Notes: a model not told the origin generated them from the sequence alone. 64,000 nucleotides of DNA from Streptomyces canus (GCF_030815415.1 NZ_JAUSWW010000001.1:2480001-2544000); one strand, 5' to 3'. Shown: positions 37,779-47,045, numbered from the stretch's first letter. Numbers and translations are program-made.

Positions 37779-38363
37779 ATGGCCCGCGCAGGAATCACCC
37801 CCGACCGCCTCACCGCGGCCGCCGCCGACCTCGCCGACGAGGTCGGGTTCGAGAACGTCACCCTCTCCGCCCTGGCGCGGCACTTCGGGGTGAAGGACGC
37901 GAGTCTGTACTCGCACGTCAGGAATCTTCAGGAGCTGCGGACCCGTGTCGCGCTGCTCGCCGGAGGCGAGATGATCGACCGGATCGCCGTCGCCGTGGCG
38001 GGGCGGGCCGGGAAGGACGCGCTGGCCGCGTTCGCCGGGGCCTACCGGGAGTACGCGCTGGAGCGCCCCGGGCGGTACGCCGCCACCCAGATCCGTATCG
38101 ACCAGGCCCTCGTCGCCGACTCCCCCGGCCTGCGCCGCACCACCGAGATCACCTACGGCATGCTCCGCGCCTACGGCCTCGAGGAACCCGACCTCACCGA
38201 CGCCGTACGCCTGCTGCGCAGCACCTTCCACGGCTACTGCGCACTGGAGGCGAGCGGCGGCTTCGGCGCCCCCCGTGACGTACAGAAGTCCTGGAAACGC
38301 GCCATCGACGCCCTGCACGTCCTGCTGCAGAACTGGCCCCGCGAGGAGAGCGAAGAAGAGTGA
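37779..38363 (+). CDS. TetR-family transcriptional regulator
   Basis: 194 residues. The N-terminal helix-turn-helix (about 8-50) reads DEVGFENVTLSALARHFGVK and ASLYSHVRN. The C-terminal part is the TetR_C_33-like effector domain (RSTFHGYCALEASGGFG). The stop overlaps the GTG start of the hydrolase gene by four bases (GTGA), so the regulator and the enzyme are made together. It probably represses the pair through the ACCTAG/CTAGGT site. Confidence 0.9.
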   Translation: MARAGITPDRLTAAAADLADEVGFENVTLSALARHFGVKDASLYSHVRNLQELRTRVALLAGGEMIDRIAVAVAGRAGKDALAAFAGAYREYALERPGRYAATQIRIDQALVADSPGLRRTTEITYGMLRAYGLEEPDLTDAVRLLRSTFHGYCALEASGGFGAPRDVQKSWKRAIDALHVLLQNWPREESEEE

Positions 38364-39187
38364 CCGACCTCTACTACGACGTCCGCGGCAGCGGTCCCGT
38401 GCTGCTGATCATCCCCGGCGGGGCGGGCCATCCCATGGGGCTCGGTCCGCTGACCGAGGCACTCGCCGACCGGTTCACCGTCGTCGTCCACGACCCGCTC
38501 GGCCTGGCCCACGGCCGGCTCGGCTCACCCGTCGACGACCAGCGCGTCGAGGACTGGAGCGACAGCGCCCGGCGGGTGCTCGACAGCGTCCTCGCCGACG
38601 GCGACACCGCGTACGTCCTCGGCACCAGCGCCGGCGCCGTCGTCGCCCTCGACCTGCTCGCCCGGCACCCGGAGCGGTTGCGGCACGTCGTCGCGCACGA
38701 GCCGCCCTGTGTGGGCGTGCTCCCGGACGGGCACCGGCACCGGGCCATGTTCCGGAAGGTGGCCGACACCTACCGCGGGGCCGGGCTGCGAGCCGCCGCC
38801 GCGCGGATGACCGCCGGGCTCACCGACCAGCCCGCCCCGGCCGCAGAGGCGCCTCTGGTGGGTCAACCCCTCACCCGTGAAGAGGAGTTGGGCAATCCCA
38901 TGGCGCTTTCCCTCGCGCACGTCCTGGTCCCCTTCACCTCCTACGACCCCGATCTCACCGCCCTGGCCTCCGCTCCCCTCACCCTCGCCGCCGGAAGCGA
39001 CTCGCGCGGTCAACTCCTCTACCGCACCGCGGAGTTCACCGCCCGGCAGACCGGGGCCGCCTTCGCCGAGTTCCCCGGCGGACACCTCGGCGTCGCCCAG
39101 CGTCCCGACGCCTTCGCCGAACATCTCGTCGGCGTGGTGGGGTTCGGGGAACACGGTCACGACAGGTCGCCCACCGCGTCCGCGTAG
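38360..39187 (+). CDS. Alpha/beta-fold hydrolase
   Basis: 275 residues. The nucleophile elbow is GTSAGA (Ser about 94), the oxyanion loop IIPGGAGHP, and the catalytic His lies in FPGGHLGVAQRP. The acid is probably the Asp in the AAGSDSRG strand. The substrate is unknown; the coupled TetR regulator suggests induction by that substrate. GTG 38360 overlaps the TetR stop. The last 31 bases overlap the convergent gene at 39157. Confidence 0.88.
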   Translation: MTDLYYDVRGSGPVLLIIPGGAGHPMGLGPLTEALADRFTVVVHDPLGLAHGRLGSPVDDQRVEDWSDSARRVLDSVLADGDTAYVLGTSAGAVVALDLLARHPERLRHVVAHEPPCVGVLPDGHRHRAMFRKVADTYRGAGLRAAAARMTAGLTDQPAPAAEAPLVGQPLTREEELGNPMALSLAHVLVPFTSYDPDLTALASAPLTLAAGSDSRGQLLYRTAEFTARQTGAAFAEFPGGHLGVAQRPDAFAEHLVGVVGFGEHGHDRSPTASA

Positions 39188-39615
39188 TACGTCGATCCCT
39201 TGAGGTGGAGGGCGAGTTCACGGAAGCTCCAGCCCTCGCCGGGAGAGTCGTCGAGTTCGCGCTCGGTGAGCGCGTCCAGCCGGGCGGCCCAGATCCGGGC
39301 CAGCCGGTCCAGACGGCTGCGGGCCTCGTCCAGGTCCTCCTGGGTGAAGGGCGCCAGGTCCGCCCCGGTCGTGATCGCCGAGGCGTACCAGTGGTCCGGC
39401 CGGGGGTCCACGCCCGCCAGCCGGGCCTCCATCTCCGCGAGATGGTCGACGAGGTGGTCGGCGACCCGGCGGATCGCCTTGTGCGGGGTGTAGACACGGC
39501 CGTCGGTCTCGTACAGCCTGCCGTCCCAGGCGGTCCAGGTCGCGGCCAGGGCGAGGACGTGGTCGACCATCCCGGTGACGGCCCGGGCGGGGGTTTCCTG
39601 CGGGTTCTCGGTCAT
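39157..39615 (-). CDS. DinB/maleylpyruvate-isomerase-like four-helix protein
   Basis: 152 residues, four long helices as in the DinB-like fold: AVTGMVDHVLALAATW, HKAIRRVADHLVDHLAEME, DLDEARSRLDRLARIW and WSFRELALHLKGSTYY. Three histidines (HKAIRR, ADHL, LHLK) may hold a metal, as in thiol-dependent transferases of this fold, but the usual triad is not certain. Function unknown. It converges on the hydrolase gene with a 31-base overlap. Confidence 0.7.
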   Translation of the reverse strand: MTENPQETPARAVTGMVDHVLALAATWTAWDGRLYETDGRVYTPHKAIRRVADHLVDHLAEMEARLAGVDPRPDHWYASAITTGADLAPFTQEDLDEARSRLDRLARIWAARLDALTERELDDSPGEGWSFRELALHLKGSTYYADAVGDLS

Positions 39616-39673
39616 ACCGGCACGCTAGAAGGGTGTCGGTTCGGTGCCCGCCGAAGTGTCCCCGAGGGACCCG

Positions 39674-40042
39674 TTACGCTCCTCGCTCCGCCGCACTGCG
39701 CTCCACACAGAACTCGTTGCCCTCCGGATCGGCCAGCACCGCCCATCCCGTACCGTCCGGCTTGCGCCGGTCGTCGGAGAGCTTGGCGCCCAGCCCGAGC
39801 AGCCGCTCGACCTCCTCGTCACGGGTACGGTCCTGCGGCTGGATGTCGAAGTGGATCCGGTTCTTGGCCGTCTTGGGCTCCGGAACGGTGACGAAGAGCA
39901 GACCCGCGGCCTCGATCAGCGCCTCCTCGTCACCGGGACGGTCGTCCTCGTGCAGCGGCAGACCGAGAACCTCGGACCAGAAGCCGGCGAGGGCGTAGGC
40001 GTCGGCACAGTCGATCGTCGTATGACGGATGGCGGAAGTCAT
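39674..40042 (-). CDS. VOC-superfamily protein, single domain
   Basis: 122 residues, one Glyoxalase_6 domain. IDCADAYALAGFWSEVLGLP, KNRIHFDIQP and LADPEGNEFCVERS match the halves of the 36861 gene in order. Its role is unknown. The ATG at 40042 is the start used by the family. Confidence 0.85.
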   Translation of the reverse strand: MTSAIRHTTIDCADAYALAGFWSEVLGLPLHEDDRPGDEEALIEAAGLLFVTVPEPKTAKNRIHFDIQPQDRTRDEEVERLLGLGAKLSDDRRKPDGTGWAVLADPEGNEFCVERSAAERGA

Positions 40043-40142
40043 ACGGCGGATTTTCGTGCAGTGCCTTCGCGGAGATCAATGCGCTTTTCGAAGAGATCGA
40101 CGCGCGCGGCAACCATTCCTTTGCCTGCGGCCACATCAGGGC

Positions 40143-41525
40143 ATGACTTCAGCACCACGCACCACGCGCCACCGCCGTGTCCGGGGCGCCCGCAAGCCAC
40201 TGATCGCGGGGCTCGCCGCCACGGCCGCGCTCGTCGGCGCCTGGTACGCGACCGCCGGGGCGAGCACGGCCACCGGGCTCACCGTCTCCACGACCACGGT
40301 GTCCCTGTCCGCCAAGTTCCCCTATCTGTCGGTGGGTTACAACAACAGCCGCGAGTGGACGCGCACGGCGACGGCGGCCGCCCCGAACGGCACCCTGCGG
40401 GTGGCCTGGCCCGCCTCCGACGGCATCCACGTCACACCGCTGACGGCGGCCGGCAAGCGTTCGGGTGCGGACACGATCGTCAAGGGCGCCAAGGAGGTCG
40501 GCGGGCTGGTCGCGCACAACAACGGGTTCGCGCTGCTCACCCGGGTCTCCGACACCAACAAGTGGAAGGAGACGGCGGCCGCGATCGTCCGCTACACGAA
40601 CGGCACGAAGACCTTCCAGACCAAGCTCACCGGCACCGCCACCCACGACACGTCCCCCACCCTGGACGGACAACTCACCTGGAACGGCACCAAGTACGGC
40701 GCCTACTTCGTGGTCCACGGCGCGGGCGGCTTCGCCGACGGTCATTTCGGCGACAAACTGTCCTACCTCAGCAGCACGGGCAAGAAGCTGAGCGGCGGCT
40801 GGAGTTGGGGCTGCAGCCACAACGAGGGCATCGCCCTGCACCCCGAGACGTCCGGCGCCTTCACCTCCCTCTGCTTCGACGACTGGCGCTCGGGCCTGTT
40901 CGTGTCCACCGGTATCGGCGCCCCCGACGTCGCGCCGGTCGTGCAGCGCGAACAGTGCTGGGCGGGCTACTGCGGCGGTACGTTCGCGGGTCGTACGGGC
41001 GACCTGGTGAAGTCCGCCACCGGCCGTTACGCCACCGCCTTCGCCTCCCGCGGTGCCGCGTCGGCCAAGAAGAACCCCGACGACTCCAGCGGGCGCGGCT
41101 GGAGCGTCACGGCGAAGACCAGTACCCACCAGGTCGCCGTCGCGTTCATGAAGAACCGTGACTCCGGTCCCGGCAAGGCGGTCTACCTCTCCACCACCAA
41201 GGGCACGGACCACGTCAACGTCCGCCTCGCCCCGTACGGCAAGGACCGGCTCCTGCTCTCCTGGGAGTCCGTCAAGAACGCCACGTGCACGGCCGGCACC
41301 TGCACCGGCACCTTCGCGGGCACCCATCTGCGTCTCATCGACTGGAACGGCAAGTTCCAGGGCGCGGACAAGATCGTGAACACCCGGATCACCGGTGACA
41401 TCGCGGTCCAGAAGGACGGCGCGCTGACCTGGGCGTCCGTACCCGTCACCCCGTCGTACGCGGCCGCCCTCACCGGGGCGTCCCCGACGACCAAGACGCT
41501 GAAGATCAGCCGCCTGACTCCCTGA
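40143..41525 (+). CDS. Secreted beta-rich protein of unknown function
   Basis: 460 residues. A basic N terminus (TTRHRRVRGARK) and hydrophobic helix (PLIAGLAATAALVGAWYA) form a signal peptide or anchor, with the mature part starting near residue 38. The remainder is strongly beta with repeated ~50-residue units (LRVAWPASDG, LTWNGTKYGAYFVVHG, LLLSWESVKN), suggesting a beta-propeller. Cysteines come in close pairs (CWAGYC, CTAGTC). No catalytic motif seen. It is not linked by operon to its neighbours. Confidence 0.72.
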   Translation: MTSAPRTTRHRRVRGARKPLIAGLAATAALVGAWYATAGASTATGLTVSTTTVSLSAKFPYLSVGYNNSREWTRTATAAAPNGTLRVAWPASDGIHVTPLTAAGKRSGADTIVKGAKEVGGLVAHNNGFALLTRVSDTNKWKETAAAIVRYTNGTKTFQTKLTGTATHDTSPTLDGQLTWNGTKYGAYFVVHGAGGFADGHFGDKLSYLSSTGKKLSGGWSWGCSHNEGIALHPETSGAFTSLCFDDWRSGLFVSTGIGAPDVAPVVQREQCWAGYCGGTFAGRTGDLVKSATGRYATAFASRGAASAKKNPDDSSGRGWSVTAKTSTHQVAVAFMKNRDSGPGKAVYLSTTKGTDHVNVRLAPYGKDRLLLSWESVKNATCTAGTCTGTFAGTHLRLIDWNGKFQGADKIVNTRITGDIAVQKDGALTWASVPVTPSYAAALTGASPTTKTLKISRLTP

Positions 41526-41596
41526 ACGCGTACAACCACCTCCCCGTCCGGCGTGTCTCCCAGGTGCGATGCACGCGGACGGGGGAGGTCGGTGCG

Positions 41597-41992
41597 ATGT
41601 CCGACGAACAGTTCAAGCGGGATGTACAGCGTTTCTTCTGGCTTCCGCCGGATGTGCCGCGCCCGCCCGCCCGGGTGTGGGCCACCCTGCGGGTCTGGCT
41701 GCTCTGCCTGGCAGTCGGGGCGCTGGGCGCGGCTGTCGGCTGGGAGGAGGAAGGCCTCGTCGTGATGATGATGGTGGTGATGGCGAACCTGCTGGACGAC
41801 GTGTTCGAGGGGGTACGCCACCGCTGGCCCGCCTTCGTGGCCGCCCTGGCGTTCGGCTGGGGCGTGAACCGGCTCGGCCACGCCCTGATACCTTCCTCCG
41901 ACTCGCTGTGGGGCGAGTACGGCATCTATGCCCTGTGGACGCTGGTGGCCATGGCGACCTTCGTCGCTGTCAGTCGGCTGCCCCGGCGGTGA
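41597..41992 (+). CDS. Small membrane protein of unknown function
   Basis: 131 residues with about four membrane helices (38-55, 58-75, 78-95, 108-127) and a short charged N terminus. GGGGGAGG precedes ATG 41597. Not recognised. Its last 23 bases overlap the convergent repeat-protein gene. Confidence 0.65.
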   Translation: MSDEQFKRDVQRFFWLPPDVPRPPARVWATLRVWLLCLAVGALGAAVGWEEEGLVVMMMVVMANLLDDVFEGVRHRWPAFVAALAFGWGVNRLGHALIPSSDSLWGEYGIYALWTLVAMATFVAVSRLPRR

Positions 41993-43973
41993 GTACGCCG
42001 ACCATCCGGCGTACGACCTCGGCGGGCAGCGCCGGATTCCGGGCCGCCGTCTCCGCGTTGCCGGTGCCCGTCCGCAGCAGCATGACCAGGAGCCGGACCG
42101 GCAGCCGAGGGTGGAGCGCGGCGGCATGCCGGATGTGCTCGTGCGGATCCTCCAGCAGCCGCGCGGCGCCCGCCGCCGAGAGCCGGGGGTCGGTGGCGGC
42201 GCGGTAGCGCACCTCCTCGTCGGGGTCCCTGCTGAGCCGTTCCACCAGCTCGGGCGTGGACAGCGGGTCGTCCAGGGCCAGTTGGCGCATGCGGGGGCTG
42301 GGGTCGTCGGCGTACCGCAGGAGGCCGTGGCGGGGGAAGTTGGGGTGGCCGCGCGGCCGGTCGGGGGAGCTGAGGCTGCCGGTCCACCACTGCCACACCT
42401 CCAGGAGCATGTCGGCGGGCGCGTCCTCGCAGGACTCGGCCAGAAAGAGCTGGACGACGCGGTCCTCGTCCCGGGCCAGGCGTGCGACGACGTCCGGCGG
42501 CAGACGGCGGGCGCGGGCGACGCTTCTGCGGATGAGCGGGTGGCAGGAGGCGGCCAGGCGGCGCATGGCGTCCTCGTCCTCGTGGAGGGCGACGACCCAG
42601 TCGAGAGCCCAGGAGTGCTGGTTCGGGTCGAACTCGAAGTCGATGCGCGCGCGTTGCTCCTCGGTGAGGTCGGCCCGCTGCGCCACGACGTAGCGCACGT
42701 CGGCATCGGGGTCCTCGGCGAGGAGGGCGGCGAGGTCCGGGTCCAGGCGCGGGTTGCGTGCCAGCGAGCGGCGCTCGTCCGGTGTGCCGTGCCGTGCCAG
42801 GTCTTCGGCCAGGCCCCGCTCCAGGCGGCACGTCTCCAGTGCCTGGCCACGGATGTCCTGGACCCCCTGGATCTCCTGGGCCTCGAACACGGCACGGGGC
42901 ATGGGGTGTTGCCGGTGGTGCAGCAGCCGGGCGCGGACGCGCACGGTGCCGTGCGGATCGGCCAGGAGCGCTTGCTGTGCGGCGGCGTCGAGATGGGGCC
43001 AGGCCGTCAGACAGGCCACGGCCCGCACGCCGCCGTCGGGGTCGGCGGCCAGCGCGACCGACAGATCGGCGGGCAGGTTCTTGAGCCGGGCCGTCTCGGA
43101 GCGCACGCGCGGGGAGGGGTCGGCGGCGAGTCTGCGGCAGGTGCCTTCGTCGAGTTCGGCCCAGCGCTCGGCGGCGATCATGGTGAGCAACCACCGTTGG
43201 CGCTCGTCCTGCTCGGCGAGGATCACCCGGTCCCACTGCTCGGGAGTGATGTTCGGCTGGTGCTCGGCCGCCCGCATCCGCCTCTTCCAGTCCGGATGGG
43301 CCAGGGCGGCGTCCAGGGCTTCTGTCGACAATGCGCTGTACATCGCATACGAAGACCTGTCGACCAGCTGGGACCGCAGCTCCTTCGGGGTGGCCGCGTT
43401 GAGCGAGAGCCCGCTCGCCCAGGCGTCGATCACTTTCTCCGGGGGCCTCGGCCCCTGGAACAGCGACTCCCAGGCGGCCGCCCGGTCCTCCGCCGTCTCC
43501 CGGCCCGCAAGCCGCGCGGCCTCCTCCTGCCGCTCCCTGATCCGGTCGACGGCGACGAGCCAGACGGCGTACTCCTCGGTCGTGACGCCCAGCAGGGTGT
43601 CCCCGTCCGGCGACATGGTGAGGAACTCCGGCTGCCCGGGCCGCTCGCCGAGCACCCCGGCGAGATCCCAGTCGGCGGCGAGCCGGACCCGGATCCACCG
43701 CCGGGGCGCGCACCCGGCGTCGACCAGGAACACCCCGTCCTCGCCGAGGATCCCCGTCTCGGACGCCAGCCGGAACCACTGCGCGTTGATCTCGGCGACC
43801 GGATCGGCCCGCTCGAAGCCCACCGCCACGGCCGGCTCCGCCTCCCACTTGGCGACATGGCGCCACGCGAACGGAGGCGGCAGCACCTCCTCGACCCGCC
43901 GCTCCCCCACGACCTCCAGCCCGGCCCGCCCCAGCAGTTCTACGAGTTCATCCGTCCCACCCATGATCCCCAT
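41970..43973 (-). CDS. HEAT/LRV-repeat protein
   Basis: 667 residues. From about residue 190 to the end the chain is built of short helical repeats with a shared pattern such as LAADPSPRVRSETARLKNLP, LAEDPDADVRYVVAQRADL and LSRDPDEEVRYRAATDPRL, the look of leucine-rich-repeat-variant or HEAT repeats. Such surfaces bind proteins. The N-terminal ~180 residues are a different alpha/beta domain with ATPRRWIR-like strands. No signal peptide. Start ATG 43973, with a weaker alternative ATG at 43964. Role unknown. Confidence 0.75.
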   Translation of the reverse strand: MGIMGGTDELVELLGRAGLEVVGERRVEEVLPPPFAWRHVAKWEAEPAVAVGFERADPVAEINAQWFRLASETGILGEDGVFLVDAGCAPRRWIRVRLAADWDLAGVLGERPGQPEFLTMSPDGDTLLGVTTEEYAVWLVAVDRIRERQEEAARLAGRETAEDRAAAWESLFQGPRPPEKVIDAWASGLSLNAATPKELRSQLVDRSSYAMYSALSTEALDAALAHPDWKRRMRAAEHQPNITPEQWDRVILAEQDERQRWLLTMIAAERWAELDEGTCRRLAADPSPRVRSETARLKNLPADLSVALAADPDGGVRAVACLTAWPHLDAAAQQALLADPHGTVRVRARLLHHRQHPMPRAVFEAQEIQGVQDIRGQALETCRLERGLAEDLARHGTPDERRSLARNPRLDPDLAALLAEDPDADVRYVVAQRADLTEEQRARIDFEFDPNQHSWALDWVVALHEDEDAMRRLAASCHPLIRRSVARARRLPPDVVARLARDEDRVVQLFLAESCEDAPADMLLEVWQWWTGSLSSPDRPRGHPNFPRHGLLRYADDPSPRMRQLALDDPLSTPELVERLSRDPDEEVRYRAATDPRLSAAGAARLLEDPHEHIRHAAALHPRLPVRLLVMLLRTGTGNAETAARNPALPAEVVRRMVGVLTAGAAD

Positions 43974-43988
43974 ACTGCCCGAGACGGC

Positions 43989-45680
43989 TCACCCCTCGGC
44001 CCCGACCGACACCCCGGCGTCGTCCAGCCGGACCCGCACCTCGGCTCCCGCACGCCAGCGGACCGTCAACTCGCCCGCGCCGTCGGCCCGTACGGTCACG
44101 GCCTCGTCCAGCGGCACGGGATCCGCCTCTCCGGTGAGCCGGACGAGCGCGACGAAGAGCGTCCCGCCCTCGCCGGTGACTCCGGTCAGCGCCGCGTCGA
44201 GACCGACGGCGGGCGACGCCTGCGCCAGCACACCGTCCCGAGCCGCCCACCCGGTGACCCTCACCGGCGTCCCGGGCTCGGCTCCGGACACCAGATGGGC
44301 CCGCACCTCCACGGCCCCGCGCGCCAGCACCACGCTGGTCACCCGCGCTCCACCGCCGGCCGCGTGCCGCGAGGCCACCCACCCGTCCCCCAGCCCGAGC
44401 GGCTCGATGTCGGTACGGCTCGGATCGTCGCCGACGATCACGGTGTTGTCGTACGACGGTGAGGGCGCCGTCACCGTGGAGTACGCGAGGCGCGTGTAGT
44501 ACGGGTCGTAGCGGACGTCCTCGCTGCCGTGGTTGTGGAGGCGGACCAGACCGTCCGAACTGGTCGACTGGATCAGCCAGTTCGGGGCGGTGACCGGTCG
44601 GACCTCGTCCGCGCGCTCGACCGGGGACGGCTCCTCCTCGGCCGTCCACACCTCGTGGTCCGGCGGGAGGAGCAGGCCGAGGAAGGCCTTGCTCGCCCAG
44701 TACGGGGAAGCGGGGCCCGAATAGCCCTGGAGGACGGCGGAGTCGGGGCCGTGCCAGCCGAGGGTCAGCAGGCCGTCGGAGTTCACCGCGCCCCGGTCGA
44801 GGAAGTACTTCAGCGCCCCGGACGCCAGCCGCCGCGTCTGCCCCGGCGTGAGCGGGGTACGGCCGGTCAGGGCGCCGAGCCACAGGGGGGCCGTCGTGGC
44901 GAAACGATAAGTCAGCGAGCGGCCCTGATGCATGGGGGCACCGTCACCGCCGAACAGGCGGGCGTAGTCGGCAAGGTGGGCCTCCAACCGCTCGCCGTAT
45001 ACAGTCGACAGCCGACTGTCGTCGGCGAACCAGGCATGCAACACCGGATACAGGTGCATCGCCCAGCCGTTGTAGTAGTCGAACTTGCGACCCTCCCCGT
45101 CGGTGTACCAGCCGCCGCCGACGTACCACTCCTCGATCCGCTCAAGACCGCGGTCGATCGCCTTGCGCGAGGCCTCGGGCTCGTGGCCGATCTCCTGGAG
45201 GAACCCGCCGACGGTGACCGGGAACAACTCCCAGTTGCAGGGCCAGGCCTCGGCGGTCAGCGCGTCGCCGAGCCAGGCGGCGGCCCGCTGGCGCACCCCT
45301 TCGTCCAGCCGGTCCCACAGCAGCGGGCGCGTCAGCCGCAGCGCCACGGCGATGGACGCCGCCTCCACCAGCGGCTGACTCCGGTCCTCGATACGCGGCC
45401 AGACTCCGGAGACTCCGGCCGCGAGACCTTCCGCGTACCGCTGGAGGGCGGTCTCGTCCTGCCGGAAGGCGGCCAGCAGTATCGTACGGGCGTACCCCTC
45501 CAGCCCGTCGGAGAGCCGACCGGACCAGCTCGTGCGGTCGCCCGGGAAGTAGTAGAGGGCGCCCCCCTCGGCGGCGTACGGCTCCGTGGCAGCGAGCAAG
45601 CCGTCGGCCGCGGCCTCCCAGTGGGCGCGCGTGTATCCGGTGTACGGGCTACGGATGCGGTCGGCGGGAGGGAGGTGCAT
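43989..45680 (-). CDS. DUF2264-family protein of plant cell-wall degradation loci
   Basis: 563 residues, no signal peptide. The first ~370 residues are helical with the (alpha/alpha) toroid look of the DUF2264 family: GYARTILLAAFRQDE, WPCNWELFPVTVGGFLQEIG, WYTDGEGRKFDYYNGWAMHL, given in pieces here. The C-terminal ~190 residues are beta-rich. DUF2264 genes cluster with rhamnogalacturonan and arabinogalactan enzymes, as here, and are thought to be glycoside-processing proteins; the reaction is not settled. An inverted repeat TTTCA-GATCT-TGAAA lies just upstream of ATG 45680. It is the first gene of the 44-53 kb pectin locus. Confidence 0.82.
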   Translation of the reverse strand: MHLPPADRIRSPYTGYTRAHWEAAADGLLAATEPYAAEGGALYYFPGDRTSWSGRLSDGLEGYARTILLAAFRQDETALQRYAEGLAAGVSGVWPRIEDRSQPLVEAASIAVALRLTRPLLWDRLDEGVRQRAAAWLGDALTAEAWPCNWELFPVTVGGFLQEIGHEPEASRKAIDRGLERIEEWYVGGGWYTDGEGRKFDYYNGWAMHLYPVLHAWFADDSRLSTVYGERLEAHLADYARLFGGDGAPMHQGRSLTYRFATTAPLWLGALTGRTPLTPGQTRRLASGALKYFLDRGAVNSDGLLTLGWHGPDSAVLQGYSGPASPYWASKAFLGLLLPPDHEVWTAEEEPSPVERADEVRPVTAPNWLIQSTSSDGLVRLHNHGSEDVRYDPYYTRLAYSTVTAPSPSYDNTVIVGDDPSRTDIEPLGLGDGWVASRHAAGGGARVTSVVLARGAVEVRAHLVSGAEPGTPVRVTGWAARDGVLAQASPAVGLDAALTGVTGEGGTLFVALVRLTGEADPVPLDEAVTVRADGAGELTVRWRAGAEVRVRLDDAGVSVGAEG

Positions 45681-45689
45681 TGAGCTCTC

Positions 45690-45704
45690 TTTCAGATCTT
45701 GAAA
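45690..45704 (-). promoter_or_regulatory. Inverted repeat upstream of the DUF2264 gene
   Basis: TTTCA-GATCT-TGAAA, perfect 5-bp arms around GATCT, ten bases before the start codon. It would be in the 5' leader or overlap the promoter. It may bind a local regulator; none is encoded adjacent. Confidence 0.45.
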
Positions 45705-45719
45705 ATGTCCGGCACGATA

Positions 45720-45802
45720 ACGCGCCCCGAAAGGGGCGCGGGGCTGTGTCGATAAGCGGCTCCGCCGCGCGGGCGCGATCAGCCCCCACCGGCCCGCGGC
45801 GT
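45720..45802 (+). repeat. REP-like palindromic repeat, copy 3
   Basis: GCGCCCCGAAAGGGGCGCGG stem-loop, then GGCTGTGTCGATAAGCGGCT, CCGCCGCGCGGGCGCGATC and GCCCCCACCGGCCCGCGGC. The first and last blocks match copy 1 (10130-10188, inverted) and the middle matches copy 2 (12100-12195). It lies between two minus-strand genes. Confidence 0.65.
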
Positions 45803-45870
45803 GTCACGGCTCAGCAAGCGCAGCGAACAGGCCTGGGGCGCCCCGGTTCCGGTCGAGGCGCCCCAGGGGC

Positions 45871-46917
45871 TCATCCCGCCCGCACCAGGCCTTTCGGCAC
45901 CAGGTGCTGGGCGAGGAGTTCGTCGCGGACGAGGCCGGCGTACACCGTGGCCCCGTGCACGGAGGTGTGCGTGTTGTCCCGCTTCTCGTTGTAGAGGTAA
46001 ATCGCCTTGGAACCCTCGACTCCCAAGGATTCCACGAGCGACTTCGTCTTCGCCGTCAAGTCGATCAGCGGGACGTCCTGCGCGGCGGCGACCGAGCGGG
46101 TGACTGCGGGGTGGTCGACGCCGAGTCCGTTGACCAGGAGTGCGGTGTTGTTGTTCAGGGTGCCGTCGGAGTTGAACCAGCGTCGCACGATAGGCGTCAC
46201 GAGGACAGGCTCACCGCCCTTTTCCCGGATACCGGCGACCAGTGTCTCCAGGTTCGTCCGGTAGGTCACCTCGTCGGTGGTCTTGTCGTTGTGGGCGAGC
46301 TGGACCAGGACGAGGTCGCCGCGGCGGATCAACGGCTGGACGGTGGCGAACAGTTGAGGATTGGACAGGTAGGTCACCGTGCTCTCGCCGGAGTCGGCGT
46401 AGTTGGCGACGGAGACGCCCTTGCGGAGGTACTGGGGCAACTGCTGGCCCCAGCCGGAGTACGGGTCGCCGGGCTGGTCGCAGACCGTGGAGTCGCCGAC
46501 GAGGAAGATCTGGCGGGTGTGCCGGGCGGGGGTGACCTTGATGTCGGCGAGCGCGGGGGCCGAGCCGCCGAGCACGAGGTCCAGGCCGGGGGTGCCCTCG
46601 GCGCCGGTGGGTTCGCCCTCGGGGGTGCGGACGTTCACGGTGAAGCTGCGGGCGGTCCGCTCGCCGGCCGCGACGGCGGTCTCGGGGAGCAGGGAACGCC
46701 GGGTCTCACCGCTGACGCTCGTGCTCGATCCGGCGTCGCCGCCGAGGAGGACCTTCACGTCGTACGTGCCCGCGGGGACGTCGAAGTGACACCCGGTGGC
46801 GGTGCAGTTCTCGATGCCGAGGGGGCGGTGCCCCTCGGCTGCGGCATGGGCCGGGACGGCGGTCAGTGCGGTGCTCAGTGCGACCGTCGCCAGCAGGGCG
46901 AGGTTGAAACGTCTCAT
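45871..46917 (-). CDS. Rhamnogalacturonan acetylesterase (SGNH, CE12 type), secreted
   Basis: 348 residues. Signal peptide to about residue 25 (ends AHA). Residues 30-130 form a beta-sandwich seen ahead of Streptomyces CE12 enzymes. The SGNH domain follows: block I FLVGDSTVCDQ with nucleophile Ser 143, block II Gly in ANYADSG, block III LVQLAHND (Asn 210), block V RDNTHTSVHG with Asp 314 and His 317. CE12 enzymes remove acetyl groups from rhamnogalacturonan I so that lyases can cut it; a PL4 lyase is encoded divergently at 47112. Confidence 0.9.
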   Translation of the reverse strand: MRRFNLALLATVALSTALTAVPAHAAAEGHRPLGIENCTATGCHFDVPAGTYDVKVLLGGDAGSSTSVSGETRRSLLPETAVAAGERTARSFTVNVRTPEGEPTGAEGTPGLDLVLGGSAPALADIKVTPARHTRQIFLVGDSTVCDQPGDPYSGWGQQLPQYLRKGVSVANYADSGESTVTYLSNPQLFATVQPLIRRGDLVLVQLAHNDKTTDEVTYRTNLETLVAGIREKGGEPVLVTPIVRRWFNSDGTLNNNTALLVNGLGVDHPAVTRSVAAAQDVPLIDLTAKTKSLVESLGVEGSKAIYLYNEKRDNTHTSVHGATVYAGLVRDELLAQHLVPKGLVRAG

Positions 46918-46970
46918 TCGAGGCTCCTACGACACACGACAAGGCCTGGCGGCTGGACCGTACCCCCATC

Positions 46971-46984
46971 GGCAAGCGCTTTCT
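46971..46984. promoter_or_regulatory. LacI-type operator in the CE12/PL4 divergent promoter
   Basis: GGCAAGCGCTTTCT contains the palindrome AAGCGCTT (46974-46981). Its right half GCGCTTTCT is the same as in the site at 51414-51427, ahead of the surface protein gene. The position, between divergent degradative genes, fits substrate-controlled repression. Confidence 0.6.
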
Positions 46985-47025
46985 AGACCTCGGGTCGATT
47001 TCACAAGATTGCCAACCTCCAGCAA

Positions 47026-47045
47026 GCGAAAGCCCTTTCGCGAAA
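47026..47045. promoter_or_regulatory. Overlapping palindromes in the CE12/PL4 divergent promoter
   Basis: GCGAAAG-CC-CTTTCGC (47026-47041) has perfect 7-bp arms, and TTTCGCGAAA (47036-47045) is a second perfect palindrome sharing its right arm. They lie 67 bases ahead of the PL4 lyase gene. A second regulator, or a second site for the same one, could bind here. Confidence 0.55.
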
